From the NCBI RefSeq assembly GCF_003254395.2, contig NC_037638.1:749001-813000 (forward strand): a stretch of 64,000 bases of DNA, read 5' to 3'. Source of the DNA: Apis mellifera. Lineage: Eukaryota > Arthropoda > Insecta > Hymenoptera > Apidae. This document shows positions 10,501 through 22,990 of the stretch, in pieces. The notes under the pieces are model-generated. The model saw only the letters and a list, made by a program, of their open reading frames with translations. It ran no database searches and was not told the origin of the DNA. Each line of letters starts with the position of its first letter. The first letter of the stretch is position 1. The translations under genes and the position numbers were made by a program.

Positions 10501-12900
10501 TCCATCTCTTCCGCCGAGCTAATAGGCTTCCCCGATCCCTGTCCGATTTCGCGGCCGATCAGGGCCGGAATAGAACGGTGACAGGAGAAAAAGAGAGAGA
10601 GAAGAGAAGGTGGTGTCGAGCACGATGCTCGTCGCGGATCGTAAATCGAGCGGGGCTGGTAGACGGTCTTGCTCGTCGCCGGCCAATCAGAGGGGGAGAC
10701 GTGCACTTCGTCGATAAGCGATAAATCACGCGGGGGCCGTTTCGTTCCAGACCTGGAACCACGCGTGTTCCACCAAGTGTTCCCCGCAATTAATGTCAGG
10801 TCCCCTTCTGATCGATCGTTCTCCACCGCGGATTCTTCGCGGCGGCGGCTACGACGACACGCGGGTGCCTTCCTCCTCCTCCTCCTTCTTCTCGAGGTGA
10901 CGGCATCCTGACCCACGCCAACTCTGACGACTTTGTTCCTCGAACTTCATTTCGCTTCACTCGTTTTCACGATCGGATCGTCAGCTTCGTCCTCCTCGAT
11001 TATTCCACTCGAACAGAAATTAGAATCGTTCGAAGATACTACAACAATAGAATGAGGATTTTTCAAAGTATTTCTCGCTTATTGACAAGAAAAAGTGGAA
11101 TAAGGATGATGAATGAACGAACAAAGATATCCATGATATCCAAGTTGAACCGTTTCCATTTCATTTTGTTCGAGCTGCGTGGAAAACAAAAAAGACAGCA
11201 TGGCGATATCCACGAGCGATAATATATTTACACGCCAATCCCCGCGGAGTAATTCTCCGGCAGGGAGAGGGGAGGGAGGGGCACGCGCGGGTTTAAATCA
11301 TTTAACGGCGGCAATTACTCTCGAATTTATCCCGATATCGATCTAACGATACACCGTGTTTTACACTTCCATTGCTTCCCTTTCCCCTTCCTCCCCCCCC
11401 GGTTGCATAACGCGCGCGCATTATACGCGCGAAACGTGTGTACACGTCTCCCCGCCCCGCCGTGAAATACGCTTGTGTTTCTATTTATTTACTACATTCG
11501 GCACGGTAATAGAATCGTAGGCCGTTCACCGGGATCGGGGCGCGTGTAACCTGAAACGGAGGAGAGGGATCTATCTAACGGGTGGCCGAGTAATTGTTAA
11601 GAGAGCCGATTCAACGAGGGGAGGGGGGAGAAATGTACGGGAACGTGACCGATTCCGCTCGCGTACACGAATATATATACCTGGATATGGACGATGACTT
11701 CGTTATCATCGTTCCTCGGCCCATCCATCCGTCTTCGTCCATCCGATCGAACGGAATTAGAAAGCGTAAACCGGTAAACCCGGCCTCCTCCAATCGTGGA
11801 CTTGTCCTCGATAAGATATTCGCCTCCCTCGGCCGCCTCTTATTATCGATTCGAACGTATCCCACGCGTAAATCCCGATTGATCGGTGAAATTAAGCGTA
11901 TTTTGATGAATCGCTTTTACTTTTATTTTTTCGCCCCGACGAAATTTTTAAAATTATTGGAAAATTGGAAAGAATCGATACGATTATTATGCTTTTCCTT
12001 CCCGTGCCTTGGGCGCAATATCTCCACGTATCACGAATTCACCGAAGGAAAAAGGGAAGCCCAACTGGAGCTGCTCTCGCGCCACTCCCACCGTATAATC
12101 AGGCTTCTCTCTTTCAGTGCCCGCCACCGCGCACCGACGACGGCCTCTCTGCGCCCTCTTTCTCGCTCCCTCCCCCGTCCTCCCCCCGTTTTCCTTTCCT
12201 TCCTCCGCGGCAACCGATAAAAGCGGTTTCGGGTAATGAGCGGGTTCCGATCCCTCGATCCCTCCGATAATTTTCGAAAGTGAAATCGCGCTCGACGACA
12301 CACACACACGATTTCTTCCTCCATTCCATCATACTCCGCGTAATCCACGCGTAATAAGTTTATCCATCGAGCGGAGTGGAACCACAGAAGCGAGTGGACG
12401 CGGCTCGATTGGATTACGATTCCTCCCCCCGAGCGAAAATTCCTTGCGGCGTCCCGAGCTTGCGCTCTTCTTTTATTCACGCATTCCGCGGCCACGATTC
12501 GGGGATATATTGCGAAGGGGGAGGGTGAGAGAGGAGGGGAGAGGCCCAAGGTGGCGGTAATTCGAGAGGCGTAAGGTGTTTCGGGGGCATTCGATACCGG
12601 AGGGGGGAGCTGCGGAGGCGGACCACGATATACTTTTCCCTCGTCGCATGCATACACGACGTTGCCATACGTGCGTCCTCGAACCTGCCGTGCGGATTCC
12701 AGCGGGTAATCCGGCCGGATCGGATTACCCGCGTCCATAATACGTGAATCGTGATACGCCCGCGATATTCCCTCCTCTTTCCCTACTTCTTCCTTTTTTC
12801 CCTCGGTAGACTTTCTTCTTTTTATTCCGCGCACGGACGAGTCGGTTTTAAACGAATCCATGAGTTCTCCGGGCAAGTGTAATTACCTTACGGGATAGGA
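10501..12900. other. GC-rich unique region with chance frames on both strands
   Basis: Long frames overlap in several phases: 145 codons minus at 10479-10916, 208 codons plus at 11594-12220, and 281 codons minus at 12031-12876. None shows a domain, a convincing start context or sensible composition; they are Arg/Ser/Pro-rich and mirror each other across strands. A C-run at 11392-11400, an alternating CG stretch near 11410 and a short (CA)n at 12298-12308 are present. I see no gene I can support. Confidence 0.5.
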
Positions 12901-13983
12901 TTGACAGGGCAATGTTGAGAAAGAATTTCTTCTTCTTATTTGGACTTTCACCGAAAGATTCGACGGATATGGAAGGAGAGGAAAATTTCGTCGAGTTTCG
13001 TGTTAAGATCCTCTTCTTCTCGCGAGATCTTTTTTACGAAATTACGGAGCGCGTAGATACTTTTTTAATGAATAAAAATGATACGAAGTCGGGGTTGGGT
13101 TGAGGTATCGAAGGACGAATGCAATCTTTCCGAGGGATAACGAAGAAGCGACTCGAGGGGTCGATTAGCCGGGGAATGGGAATGAAATTTTCGACGCGTG
13201 CCGACTCGCGTATTTAAAGCGGAAGGCGATAGAAGGGGATAATATTCGATTGCAGCGGGGGGATCGGGGTTACATATCGGTTGTATGCTAATCTAATCCC
13301 GATAGAGAGAAGCCTAGGCCGCTGGAGGAGTTGGCATCGTCCTACGCTCTCCACGACCACGGCGCTGGGTCATTGAATTCCGTGGTGTTTCTTCATTATC
13401 TCGTTGAATACTAAGAGGACGGCGGTGTTTCCTCATCGCGCGTCTCTTCCGCCTCCTTTGCATACATACGCCGTATCGACGTATCGTAAACGGCCACTCT
13501 CGGTATTTACTCGTTAATTCTTCGTATGCAAAAGGTGGTGCCACGCCTTGGAAAAATCGGGCCCGAAAGGTCAGGAACTGGCCCGGAACGGCTTTCCTTG
13601 TGTCCCGCGATTCAAAACTTTAACGCGTGGAAAATCGTAGGATATTTGCATACCAAGTGTGACCTCTCCGGGCTACGACGGCGAAGGCAATGCAATTTGA
13701 TGATTTATTTGAAAATCAATGAATCAATAATTAGATGCGTTTTAACGATTCCCCGTTCCTTTCTTCTCCTTATGTACCATGTTACGGCCACGTATCCGTG
13801 CACGCGCCATTATGCGCTCCGTGTTTTTATGTTTTCTATTAACGGAGAAAGTTTTGTCATTCCTTTTTTACGACAGAAATATATTATGACAAAATAAATA
13901 ATCATTTGTAAAACATTTGACACACTAATCCGTGGAATCTAATTGGGAAAGTCGCGAATGTTTTTTTTCTTCTTCTTCTTCTT

Positions 13984-14052
<69 letters not shown>

Positions 14053-14559
14053 TTCTTTCTCTCTTTCTCTCGGATTTAAAATTGCGCGCGCACGCGCGTA
14101 CATGATGGATCACAATTTCGAATTGCGCGTTCCTTCGCGCGTACTGCTGCGAATTACAATTACAGTGAATTTCAGTGTAAAAAGGAAAAAAAAGAAGAGG
14201 AAAAAAAAGAGTCGCCGTGAAAAAAGATACGCGGATGAAAATTTCATTCTCTCTCTCTCTCTCGAAGCTTTCTTTCGAATTATTATCTATCCTCTCGTTA
14301 GAAAGTAGAAAACTAACTCTTCGAAACTAAAAATAGGTAATATTTGTAATTCGATCTTTTGCTTGCTTCTCTCTCTCTCTCTCTCTCCAAAAAAAAGAAA
14401 AAGAGAAATCTTTTCTGTATCGTGTAAACGATTTAATATTAAATAAGTACCGATACTCATACTCGTCGATATAATTATAAACCGATTGCGTCGTAAACCT
14501 TAACGCAATTAAGTAATTAGTCTGGTTTGAAATCGTTGATGAATCGTTCTTCTATTTCT
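12901..14559. other. Unique AT/GC-mixed segment
   Basis: Ordinary unique sequence without recognised genes. Frames of 76-123 codons at 13314-13897 have no domain. The segment contains the pyrimidine microsatellite listed separately and shorter (CT)n runs near 14250 and 14370. Confidence 0.5.
13961..14062 (+). repeat. (CTT)n followed by (CT)n microsatellite
   Basis: A T-run and six or so CTT units lead into about 31 uninterrupted CT units (13987-14050), then a degraded CTTT tail. All three phases stay open, producing spurious Ser-Leu or Arg-Glu repeat frames. Confidence 0.95.
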
Positions 14560-16340
14560 TGATCAATCGAAACGCACCGTACAGCAAATTAAACAAATTA
14601 AATTTACATCGTACGCACGATTTATATGTATAAATTATTTGCACGACGATCATTACGTAGATTTTAATCGAAATACACCTCGCGCAATAAGCCTTTTCAT
14701 AAATTGTAGCGATATATCAAAAGTACATAAAATACTCCATCATTCGCTAAAATATTTAATGAGTAATTACGATAAAGTAAACAATTAGTGAAAATCGTGC
14801 AATTTGCATAACATTCGTAATCATTACATAGAAATACATCGTCCATCTTCCATATATTAATATATATCGAAAAGAATTATTCTATCGTTAAAATATATAT
14901 AATCTTATTATATTGAAATGATTGCTGAAAAACGTACTTTGAAAATACCAACAATCAATGGAATAATAGATAAAACGATTCAGACAATTTAGATGATTCG
15001 TGAAAAAATATATTCATTTTCGAAATAATAACAAAACCTTTACATAAATTGTACGTGTAGTGCAATTACGTTAAAATAAACAATTGCTGAAAATCGTGCA
15101 ATTACATAGATACGAAATATATCGTCCATTTTTCAGACTACATGGATATATATATCGAAAAGTACATGAATTATTCGATCGTTAAAATATATATAATGTT
15201 ATTACATTGAAATGAACATTTACTAAAAATCGTAAATCTCTAAAAATGCCAATGGAATAATAAGTAAATAACAAGTAGACGATTCAATAATTCGTAACAA
15301 CGATTTATATACATATATAATATATATGATTCATCGTCTATCTTCGAATAATAAAGTAACCTTTATACAAATTGTACATATTGATAAATCGAATTATTCA
15401 ATAAAATATGTACAATGTAATTATGTTGAAATGAACAATTGTTGAAAATCGTGCAATTTGCACAACATTCGCCATCATTACATAGAAATACATCGTTCAT
15501 TTTCTATATATGAATATATATCAAAAAGTATATGAATTATTCGTTAAAATATATATAACGTTATTAATGTTGAAATGAACAATTGCTGAAAATCGTACTC
15601 TAAAAATGCCAACGAAATAATAAGTAAATAACAGATAGATGATTCGTAACAACGATTTATATGATGCTTTGTCCATCTTCGAATAATAAACCTTTACACA
15701 AATTGTACATACTGATATATCGAATTATGCACAGATACATAAATTATTCAATAAAATATGTACAATGTAATTATGTTGAAATGAATTGTTGAAAATCGTA
15801 CTCTAAAAATGCCAATGGAATGATAAGTAAATAACAAGTAGACGATTCAACGATTCGTAACAATGATTTATATACATATATGTATGATACATTGTCCATC
15901 TTGGAATAATAAAGTAAACCTTTACACAAATTATACATACTAATAAATCGAATTATTCAAAATATATACAATGTAATTATGTTGAAATGAACAATTGTTG
16001 AAAATCGTACTCTAAAAATGCCAATGGAATAATAAGTAAACAGGTAGACGATTCAACGTTTCGTAACAACAATTTATATATATATATATGATACATTGTC
16101 CATCTTAATAATAAAATAATCTTTACACAAATTATACATAAATTATTCGATCGCTAAAATATGCACAATGTAATTACAAAATGAACAATTGTTGAAAATC
16201 GTACCCTAAAAATACCATTAATCAACGGAATAATAGATAAAACGATTCGTGACAAATGTATAAATATATATGTAATCTTTACACGAATTAAATACAGATG
16301 TATAAATTACTCGGATCGTTATCCGAAATATGATGGGCGT
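14560..16340. repeat. AT-rich degenerate tandem array, unit about 200-300 bp
   Basis: GTTGAAATGAACAATTGTTG followed by AAAATCGT and CTCTAAAAATGCCAATGGAA recurs through the block (for example near 15442, 15585, 15790, 15998 and 16192). TACATCGTCCATCTTC and TTTACACAAATTGTACATA lie between copies. Units vary by loss of sub-blocks, and short (AT)n runs such as TATATATATATATGA sit inside them. No frame of useful length is present. Confidence 0.85.
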
Positions 16341-18814
16341 TAAACGATGAAACGTGAAAATCGTATTCAACTGGGAAACGGGATAAAAAAACTACGTTCG
16401 TGACAATGGCCGTGGACGTGGTCTATCGCGCAAAGAACGATGTCGTGGCGGCACGGCGAACACGTTGCGCGCGATTCGTGACCGACCGTTACAACCTCGT
16501 GCGGCGAGGATCGAGAGATGCACCCGGTTGCACGCGAGGGACTATAGTTTCTCAGGTGACCGTGAGTTCATTCATGCACGGACGGAACCACTACCCGAGG
16601 CTTTGCATACGTGTCAATGGGAATACCTGCTTCCGATCCCTTCTCCCCCATTGTTCTTCTCCCTCCCTTTTTCTTTTACTCCCGCGGTATCGAATGTTGC
16701 CGCCGCAACAAAAATTCCAATTCCAATTTCCTAACCCTTCCTGCTACCAAACTTCCTGCAAATACACTCCGCATCTGTCCACTATTGCAAACAAAAGTAT
16801 ATATGCAAACATATTCAGAATCGTAAAAATTACTTTCATCGTATCATAGATCCATTAATTCCTTAAAATTCACAAATTAAACAAAATTCGAAAACGCTTC
16901 GAATTCTATTCCTACGCGTAGAGCGTAAGACTGGATTCGTGGAACATTCGTTGAACTGTGGCTGCAATAAAATGCAATAAATTTCGTTAAACGTCGATTC
17001 GATCCGCGAAGATCGATAGGAAATTGCGATGGTCACCCGCTCCCTACTCGGAAAGCGGGGACAATTTCTCGAATTAAACGGGGGTAAAATAGAACGGGGA
17101 TCGGTTCCCTCGCCCCCCTCGCGTTTCGCCGAACGCGAAGCCTTCGGGCGAAGGACGAGAAAACATCGGGAATCCACAGTTCGGGCGGACGTATTGGTAC
17201 GTCAAGTTCAGGTTTTTTACGGCGCGGTGGTTCGTTAGGGCGAGCCTTAACAGTAAAACCGATCCGGGGAGCGACAAGTGGTATGCAATAATCGATACAG
17301 ACAGTGCGGATTAATTGAGAATGAGTGGACATTAATTGAAGGGGAAGAAGAACGAGGCACGCGCAAGTTTCCTTAACCAGGCCTCGCTCGTGTGGATACG
17401 CCTTACGGATCTTCCGTAACGTGCCCTCTACCCGTAGCCCGGCTGCGCGCGCATCGTAAGCCGAGAATCGTAAGCCACGCTTGGATTGATCGACCGACGA
17501 ATTCCATCGTCTCTCTGCCGCTTCTGCGGCGAATCGACGCACGTTTCAAAAAAAGTATATACGCGGAAAAACGCAAACGCAACTTTCCTTCCTTCCTCCT
17601 TTCCCAATGTCCAATGTCGACACGACCGTGAAATAGGAGGGGAAAGAAAAAGAGAGGGGAGTGGGGGAAACTTTGGACTTTTGACGAGAGGACGGGGAGG
17701 AGGAGGAGGGGGAGGAGCTCGGCCGGTTGCGTCACTCGGGGCTACGTAAACAGCAGGTGACTGATTCGACGAATCGAGAAGCCGTATTTTTACGAAGGCG
17801 ACCCGACGAGCGAAATAATTCATCCCTGAAAAGGTTAATCGCAGCGGGACTCGAGCTTCTTTCGCTTCCGGCGAGAGGGTCCGCGAGTGGAAAAAACGAG
17901 GAGCGGGCAAGGAACGGGGAGAGCGAACGAGAGTAGCGGCGGCAAGGGCAGAAGAACGAGAAGAAGAAGAGGAGGAGGAGGAGGAGGAGGAGGAGGATGA
18001 AGCAAAGAGTTGGAAGAGTTTTCGGTATTTCGCTCACGCACGCTCGCGCACGCAAGCGAGCACGCACGCACTCGCTCACGCAACAAGAACTTTTTTTCGC
18101 AAAAGGCAGCGAAAGGAGTACGGAGGGGAGCGGGTACGAAGGGAGAATTGCTCTTGTCCGCCGCGCCAACTCCACGCGTATTCGACCCACTGCCTCACTA
18201 TTCCCAGCCCGGATGAAACGGTTTCGATTAATCGCCAGATTCCATTCCATTCCATCCTGTCCCGTGCACACACACGTACGAGGAGGATGGAATTCGAAAG
18301 AATAATTTTGCTCGAACGAGGAAGAGTTACGATGGATAGAGTTTATCGATGGAAAATATCTTTATATGGCGATACGCGGATCGTGTAACCACCACCACCA
18401 CCATTGGAACAGATTCATAGAACTAATGGACGCGAGGCTGTAGCTTTCTTGTCCGCGGTTTCTATATCGCTGGGGCACTTCATTAGTCAGTTCGTCCGGC
18501 TACTTTTTTAGATCGGGTCGGTAGATGAGCGTATTACAATTTATATATGATGGCGGGCAAGGTTAAGTAAGAACGAGACACTTCTACAAATGATCGCGCG
18601 ACTACCCTTTTATAGAGCTCACCCTCGTGTAACCGTGGCATAACCAGATCGTTTAAATCCATTCGGATATCTAATATCTTCCTTCTTAAACGCTTCTGTA
18701 CGTCAAGCTTTATACATACCTTCATTCTTACCACGATAAATCGCGCAGTTTTTACATCTTTAATAAACGACCCGGTCTCGATCCACTCCTCGTTCCACCG
18801 CTCCTACTCGATTC
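16341..18814. other. GC-richer unique region, nothing recognised
   Basis: Frames of 149 codons plus (16400-16849), 169 codons minus (17033-17542), 160 codons minus (17428-17910) and 179 codons minus (17732-18271) overlap heavily in several phases and show no domain. The minus frame at 17732-18271 reads Leu/Phe/Cys-rich across a purine microsatellite, a low-complexity effect. Confidence 0.5.
17951..17999 (+). repeat. (GAA)n/(GGA)n purine microsatellite
   Basis: GAGAAGAAGAAGA passes into about nine GGA units and ends GGATGA. It is entirely purine until the T at the end. Confidence 0.95.
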
Positions 18815-20700
18815 ATGTTAGAAATCGTATCGTATATAGTTGTACTAGCCGATCGATTTAGATTGTTAGAATTCGATCGAGCGTACCCGTACTTGGCTGA
18901 AATTTCCAATTCTTTTGAATTGAAAACGTACCACTGCAACTACGTTGTACAAAATTTTGGACCGATTTTATCTATATATTGTAAAGCTAACCCAGTCCAT
19001 TTAGACCGTTAGAATTCCAAATGATCATCATATTTAAGGAAGGAAAATTTCCAATTTCTTTTCAATGGACGAGCTAAAATTACATAAATTTCGGTGATAC
19101 GGTTTTTCGGTTATCGTTAATTCAGTTGATTAGAATTCGATCGAGTCGCCATATTTACTTAACTCTCGAAAGAAAATTTCCAATTGCTTTTTCAACAACT
19201 TTTTCAAAAACAGACTAGCTTTATTATATAAAATTCGAAAGGATCGATTTTTTTTCCACTATATATCCGCTAAAATATCGTTAACTCGATCGATTAGAAT
19301 TCGATCGAGTCGCCATAGAAAAATTTCTAATTCCTTTCTAGCGGAAAACGGACGAATTATATTATACAAAATTCGACGAAAGGATCAATATTATTCGCTA
19401 TATATCATAAAGTTAACTCAATCGATTAGAATTCGATCGAATCGGCATACTTACTTAACTCTCGAAGGAAAATTTCCAATTTCCTTTCAGCGGAAAACGG
19501 ACGAATTATATTATACAAAATTCGGCGAAAGGACTGATTTTATTCGTTGTATATCGTAAAGTATCGTTAATCCAGATATAGAATTCGATCGAATCGGCAT
19601 ACTTACTTAACTCTCGAAAACTTCCAATTACTTTCCAACGAAAAACGGACGAACTACCATGAAATTACATAAAATTCGGTGAAACACTTTATTCGATTAT
19701 CATAAAGTATCGTTAACCCAGTCGATTAAAATTCGGTTCGTCATATTTAACTCTCGAAGGAAAATTTCCAATTTCCAATCCTTTTCAACGAAAAACGAAC
19801 GAAATTATGCAAAATTCGACGAAAAGGTCGATTTTATCCTTTATATATCGCAAAGTTAACCCAATCGATTAAAATTCAATCGAATTGACGTACTTACATA
19901 CCTCTCGAAGGAAAACTTCCAATTACTTTCCAACGAATTATACAAAATTCGACGAAAGGGCCGATTTTATCTGCTGTATATCGTAAAATTAACCCAATCG
20001 ATTAAAATTCAATCGAATCATACTTACATATCTCTCGAAGGAAAATTTCCAATTGCTTTTCAACGAAAAACAAACGAATTATACAAAATTCGATAAAAGA
20101 TCCGATTTTAATCCAGTCAATTAAAATTCGGTTCGTCATATTTAACTCTCGAAGGAAAATTTCCAATTTCCAATCCTTTTCAACGAAAAACGAACGAATT
20201 ATACAAAATTCGACAAAAGATCTGATTTCATCCGCTATATCGTAAAAGTTAACTCAATCGATTAAAATTCAATCGAATCATATTTACATACCTCTCTAAG
20301 GAAAACTTCCAATTACTTTTCAACGAAAAACGAATGAATTGCCATGAAATTACGTAAAATTCGGTAAAACACTTTATTCGATTATCATAAAGTATCGTAA
20401 ATCCAATCGATTAAAATTCGGTTCGTCATATTTAACTTTCGAAGGAAAATTTCCAATCCTTTTCAATGAAAAACGAACGAATTATACAAAATTCGACGAA
20501 AGAGTCGATTTTATCCTTTATATATCGTAAAGTTAACCCAATCGATTAAAATTCGATCGAATCGGCGTACTTACATACCTCTCGAAGGAAAACTTCCAAT
20601 TACTTTCCAACGAAAAACGGACGAATTACCAAATTGAAATTACGTAAAATTCGGTGAAAAGGTTTCACTCGGTTATCGTACAAAGTATCGTTTCGATAAC
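18815..20700. repeat. Thirteen-unit tandem array, unit about 140-150 bp
   Basis: Each unit carries ATCGATTAGAATTCGATCGA, then CTCTCGAAGGAAAATTTCCA with ATTCCTTTCAACG, then GAATTATACAAAATTCGACG. The TTCCAAT core appears near 18905, 19049, 19178, 19328, 19469, 19621, 19766, 19914, 20044, 20159, 20306, 20450 and 20590. Spacing is 115-152 bp with a mean near 140 bp. Copies share most positions but differ by substitutions and short indels. No coding frame runs through it. Confidence 0.92.
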
Positions 20701-21813
20701 GGTGGATCGAGAGTCGCGATGCCAAGCAAATTAGCGGGAGAGATTATCCCGGAACGGGGGTAATTTAGATTAGGGGGGCGGCGCGCAATTAAACGTAAAA
20801 TACCGGCGCTCGGTGGAATTTCAAGGTAATAAGAGACGATAAGGAAGGAGAAGAGAGAGGGAAAGAGAGGCCACCGGTTCGTACATCAGATCGAACCCAC
20901 GCACCGCGGAGCAATTTCATTTCCAACGCGGGGCACGTACGGCCAGATTATCGGAACGTTGCGGCCGGCATCTCGCGGCCACGATCTACCTTCCCTCCTC
21001 GTGCACGCCCCATGCGGCGTATCCATCCGGCCTCTGGAATAATCGTTTCGCGTGATACGACCAAACGGTCACCTGTTGCGCCTCCGTGAAATCTAATTCG
21101 GAAATTGAAATCGCACCGAAAGGGGGGGGAATTAATTGGTTCTCCCTTAGATTTTCTCTCCGATTTTGCTTCGAAGGGAGGAATCGAGGCAGACAATTGC
21201 GAAGATTCGAGAAGAAATATTATAAATTAACGGAAGAAAGTTAGATTCGGAATAAATGAAAAGGGACGAAGAGGAAGGATGTATTCATTCGCGGGATACT
21301 TGTTTGAGAATATGTTGAGAATATGATCTCGAATTTTACGAGATAGCCTTATTGCTTCCTCATTGAATTAATAATTGTAAATAACAGGTGTAAAATCTAA
21401 TTGGCCCTATCTAACGTTCTCGTACGAACCGATCTGAGGAATCGTGCACCCTTAACACCTCGTTTCATTATCGATCCAATAAGGGAGAGAGAGGAATAGT
21501 ATACCAATTTGTGAAAGTAACGATTGTTATATAAAAATCCGTATTCCATCGTATTATCGGAGGATGAAAGCACACCGGATCGCAAACAACGCGCGCGCGA
21601 TCCTCGGAATTTAATCGAAGAGAAATTCTCGATAAACGAGACCCCGGGATCAGACCCCCGCGTAGATTCGCGAGAACCGTTGCTATTTAAAGGAAAAGAA
21701 AGAAAAAAAGAAACGAAAAAGAAGGAGAAGAAGAAGGAGGAGAAAAAACAAACAAATAAATAAAGCGCAGTACACGATACGGCTTTAGGGGCACACTCTC
21801 GGTAGTCTCTCAC

Positions 21814-21878
21814 CTGTTGCGGTGTGCCCATCGTACCACAGGTGGGGCCGTTGGTGGGAGTGCTCCAGGTAAGAGTTG
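21814..21878 (-). other. Candidate cassette exon (65 nt minus strand, or 27 nt plus strand)
   Basis: On the minus strand an acceptor-like TATCGAACTGCAG, preceded by a long (CT)n tract, opens at 21878. A donor-like CAACAG/GTGAGA follows exon end 21814, giving a 65-nt interval. One phase reads NSYLEHSHQRPHLWYDGHTA, but no phase is a known domain. On the plus strand TACCACAG precedes 21842 and CTCCAG/GTAAGAG follows 21868, giving a 27-nt in-frame microexon candidate. At most one orientation is likely to be real. The evidence is splice consensus only; no neighbouring exons could be identified. Confidence 0.22.
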
Positions 21879-21910
21879 CTGCAGTTCGATAAAGATACCC
21901 TTCTTCCTCC

Positions 21911-21917
<7 letters not shown>

Positions 21918-21941
<24 letters not shown>
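21918..21941 (+). repeat. (GA)n microsatellite
   Basis: About twelve GA units. On the opposite strand this is the (CT)n pyrimidine tract lying upstream of the minus-strand candidate exon. Confidence 0.95.
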
Positions 21942-22780
21942 CGGAGAAGAGAGTCTGTTGTGGAGGCTGGCAGCCAGCCTGGCACGCTACGTGAGCGGCA
22001 TGCACGCACATCCTCTCCTCTTCTTCATCCCCAGCTCTCGCTCGGGTCGCTGCTCTCCCTCCACTATTCGCCCTCTCTCGCCTCCTCTCTCTCCTCGCCT
22101 GCCCTTTTCTCCATCCTCACCCACACTCACGCCACTGCTCGACGTGTTCCACCCAGAAAGAGAGAGAGAGAAAACGAAATCTATCGAAGGGGAGTAATTA
22201 ATTGGCCGGAGGTTAATACGGAACGTTATCTCGATTGACTCTCTCTCTCTCTTTCAATATTCTCACAGAAGAGGCAGTGAAAAAATTTCGATTCTTCCTT
22301 CCTTCTTCCAAGAAACGAATTTCTCGAATTTCCCTTAACTCCTTTTTCGACCCCTTTTTTTGGTAACTCAAATGTGTTACTCGTGTAAAGGATGGAGGAT
22401 TGATTCGAAGATGTTCGAGCGCGTGGGCGTAAGTTCACCCCGTGGAGCGAGGAATAAACGATCGGGATCCTCGAAGGGCTCGACGCGAAATTCGCCAAGG
22501 AATTAATAACCTTGGCCGTTGTTCGAAACCACCACCGCCACCTCCGCCACCAGAGAGGGAATTTATTAGTAGCCGCGGTCGTTGCTCGGTGTTCGAGCTC
22601 GAGATTACTAATAATAAAACTGCTAATGATATACTCACTGCGAGACAACCGGTACTTGTAGTCGGTCAAAGTACCACCGAACTTATAAACGGCACCGATC
22701 CATAACCATAAATAATACGAGGCAAGGGCTCACTGTGTTCGTGCGATCGGCGAAATAAATTGCGAGAGCGAACGAACCAG

Positions 22781-22836
22781 CGCACGAACGCACGAACGAA
22801 CGCACGAACGAACGAACGCACGCACGCACGCACGCG
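22781..22836 (+). repeat. Mixed (CGAA)n/(CGCA)n tetranucleotide tract
   Basis: Interleaved ACGAACGC and ACGAACGA units end in four or five pure ACGC units before GTGTA. The opposite strand reads GTTCGTGCG repeats and produces a spurious Arg-Ser-Phe-Val repeat frame. Confidence 0.93.
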
Positions 22837-22990
22837 TGTACTCGCGCACCTGCATCCCGCCGATACTTTAAACTCGCCCGCTTCTTCCCGCTTCTCGCCT
22901 CGACCTCCACCAACTTACCAAAGTAGATAAATCGGAATAACGTATGTACGTGCGTATACATATATATATATACGTGTGTACGCTGCTACC

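Larger units (their letters stand above)
20701..22990. other. Unique region with microsatellites and one candidate exon
   Basis: GC-rich unique DNA at 20700-21200 gives way to mixed sequence. The 204-codon minus frame at 21397-22011 joins unrelated low-complexity stretches and is not called. The candidate exon and the larger microsatellites are listed separately. A short CCACCACCGCCACCTCCGCC stretch lies near 22535 and an (AT)n run near 22962. Confidence 0.45.

Noticed and set aside
11594..12220. 208-codon plus-strand frame
   Set aside because: Composition shifts along its length, it ends in a Pro/Ser/Arg-rich tail, and it contains no recognised motif.
12031..12876. 281-codon minus-strand frame
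   Set aside because: Longest frame of its block, but with no recognisable motif, biased composition and overlapping frames on both strands.
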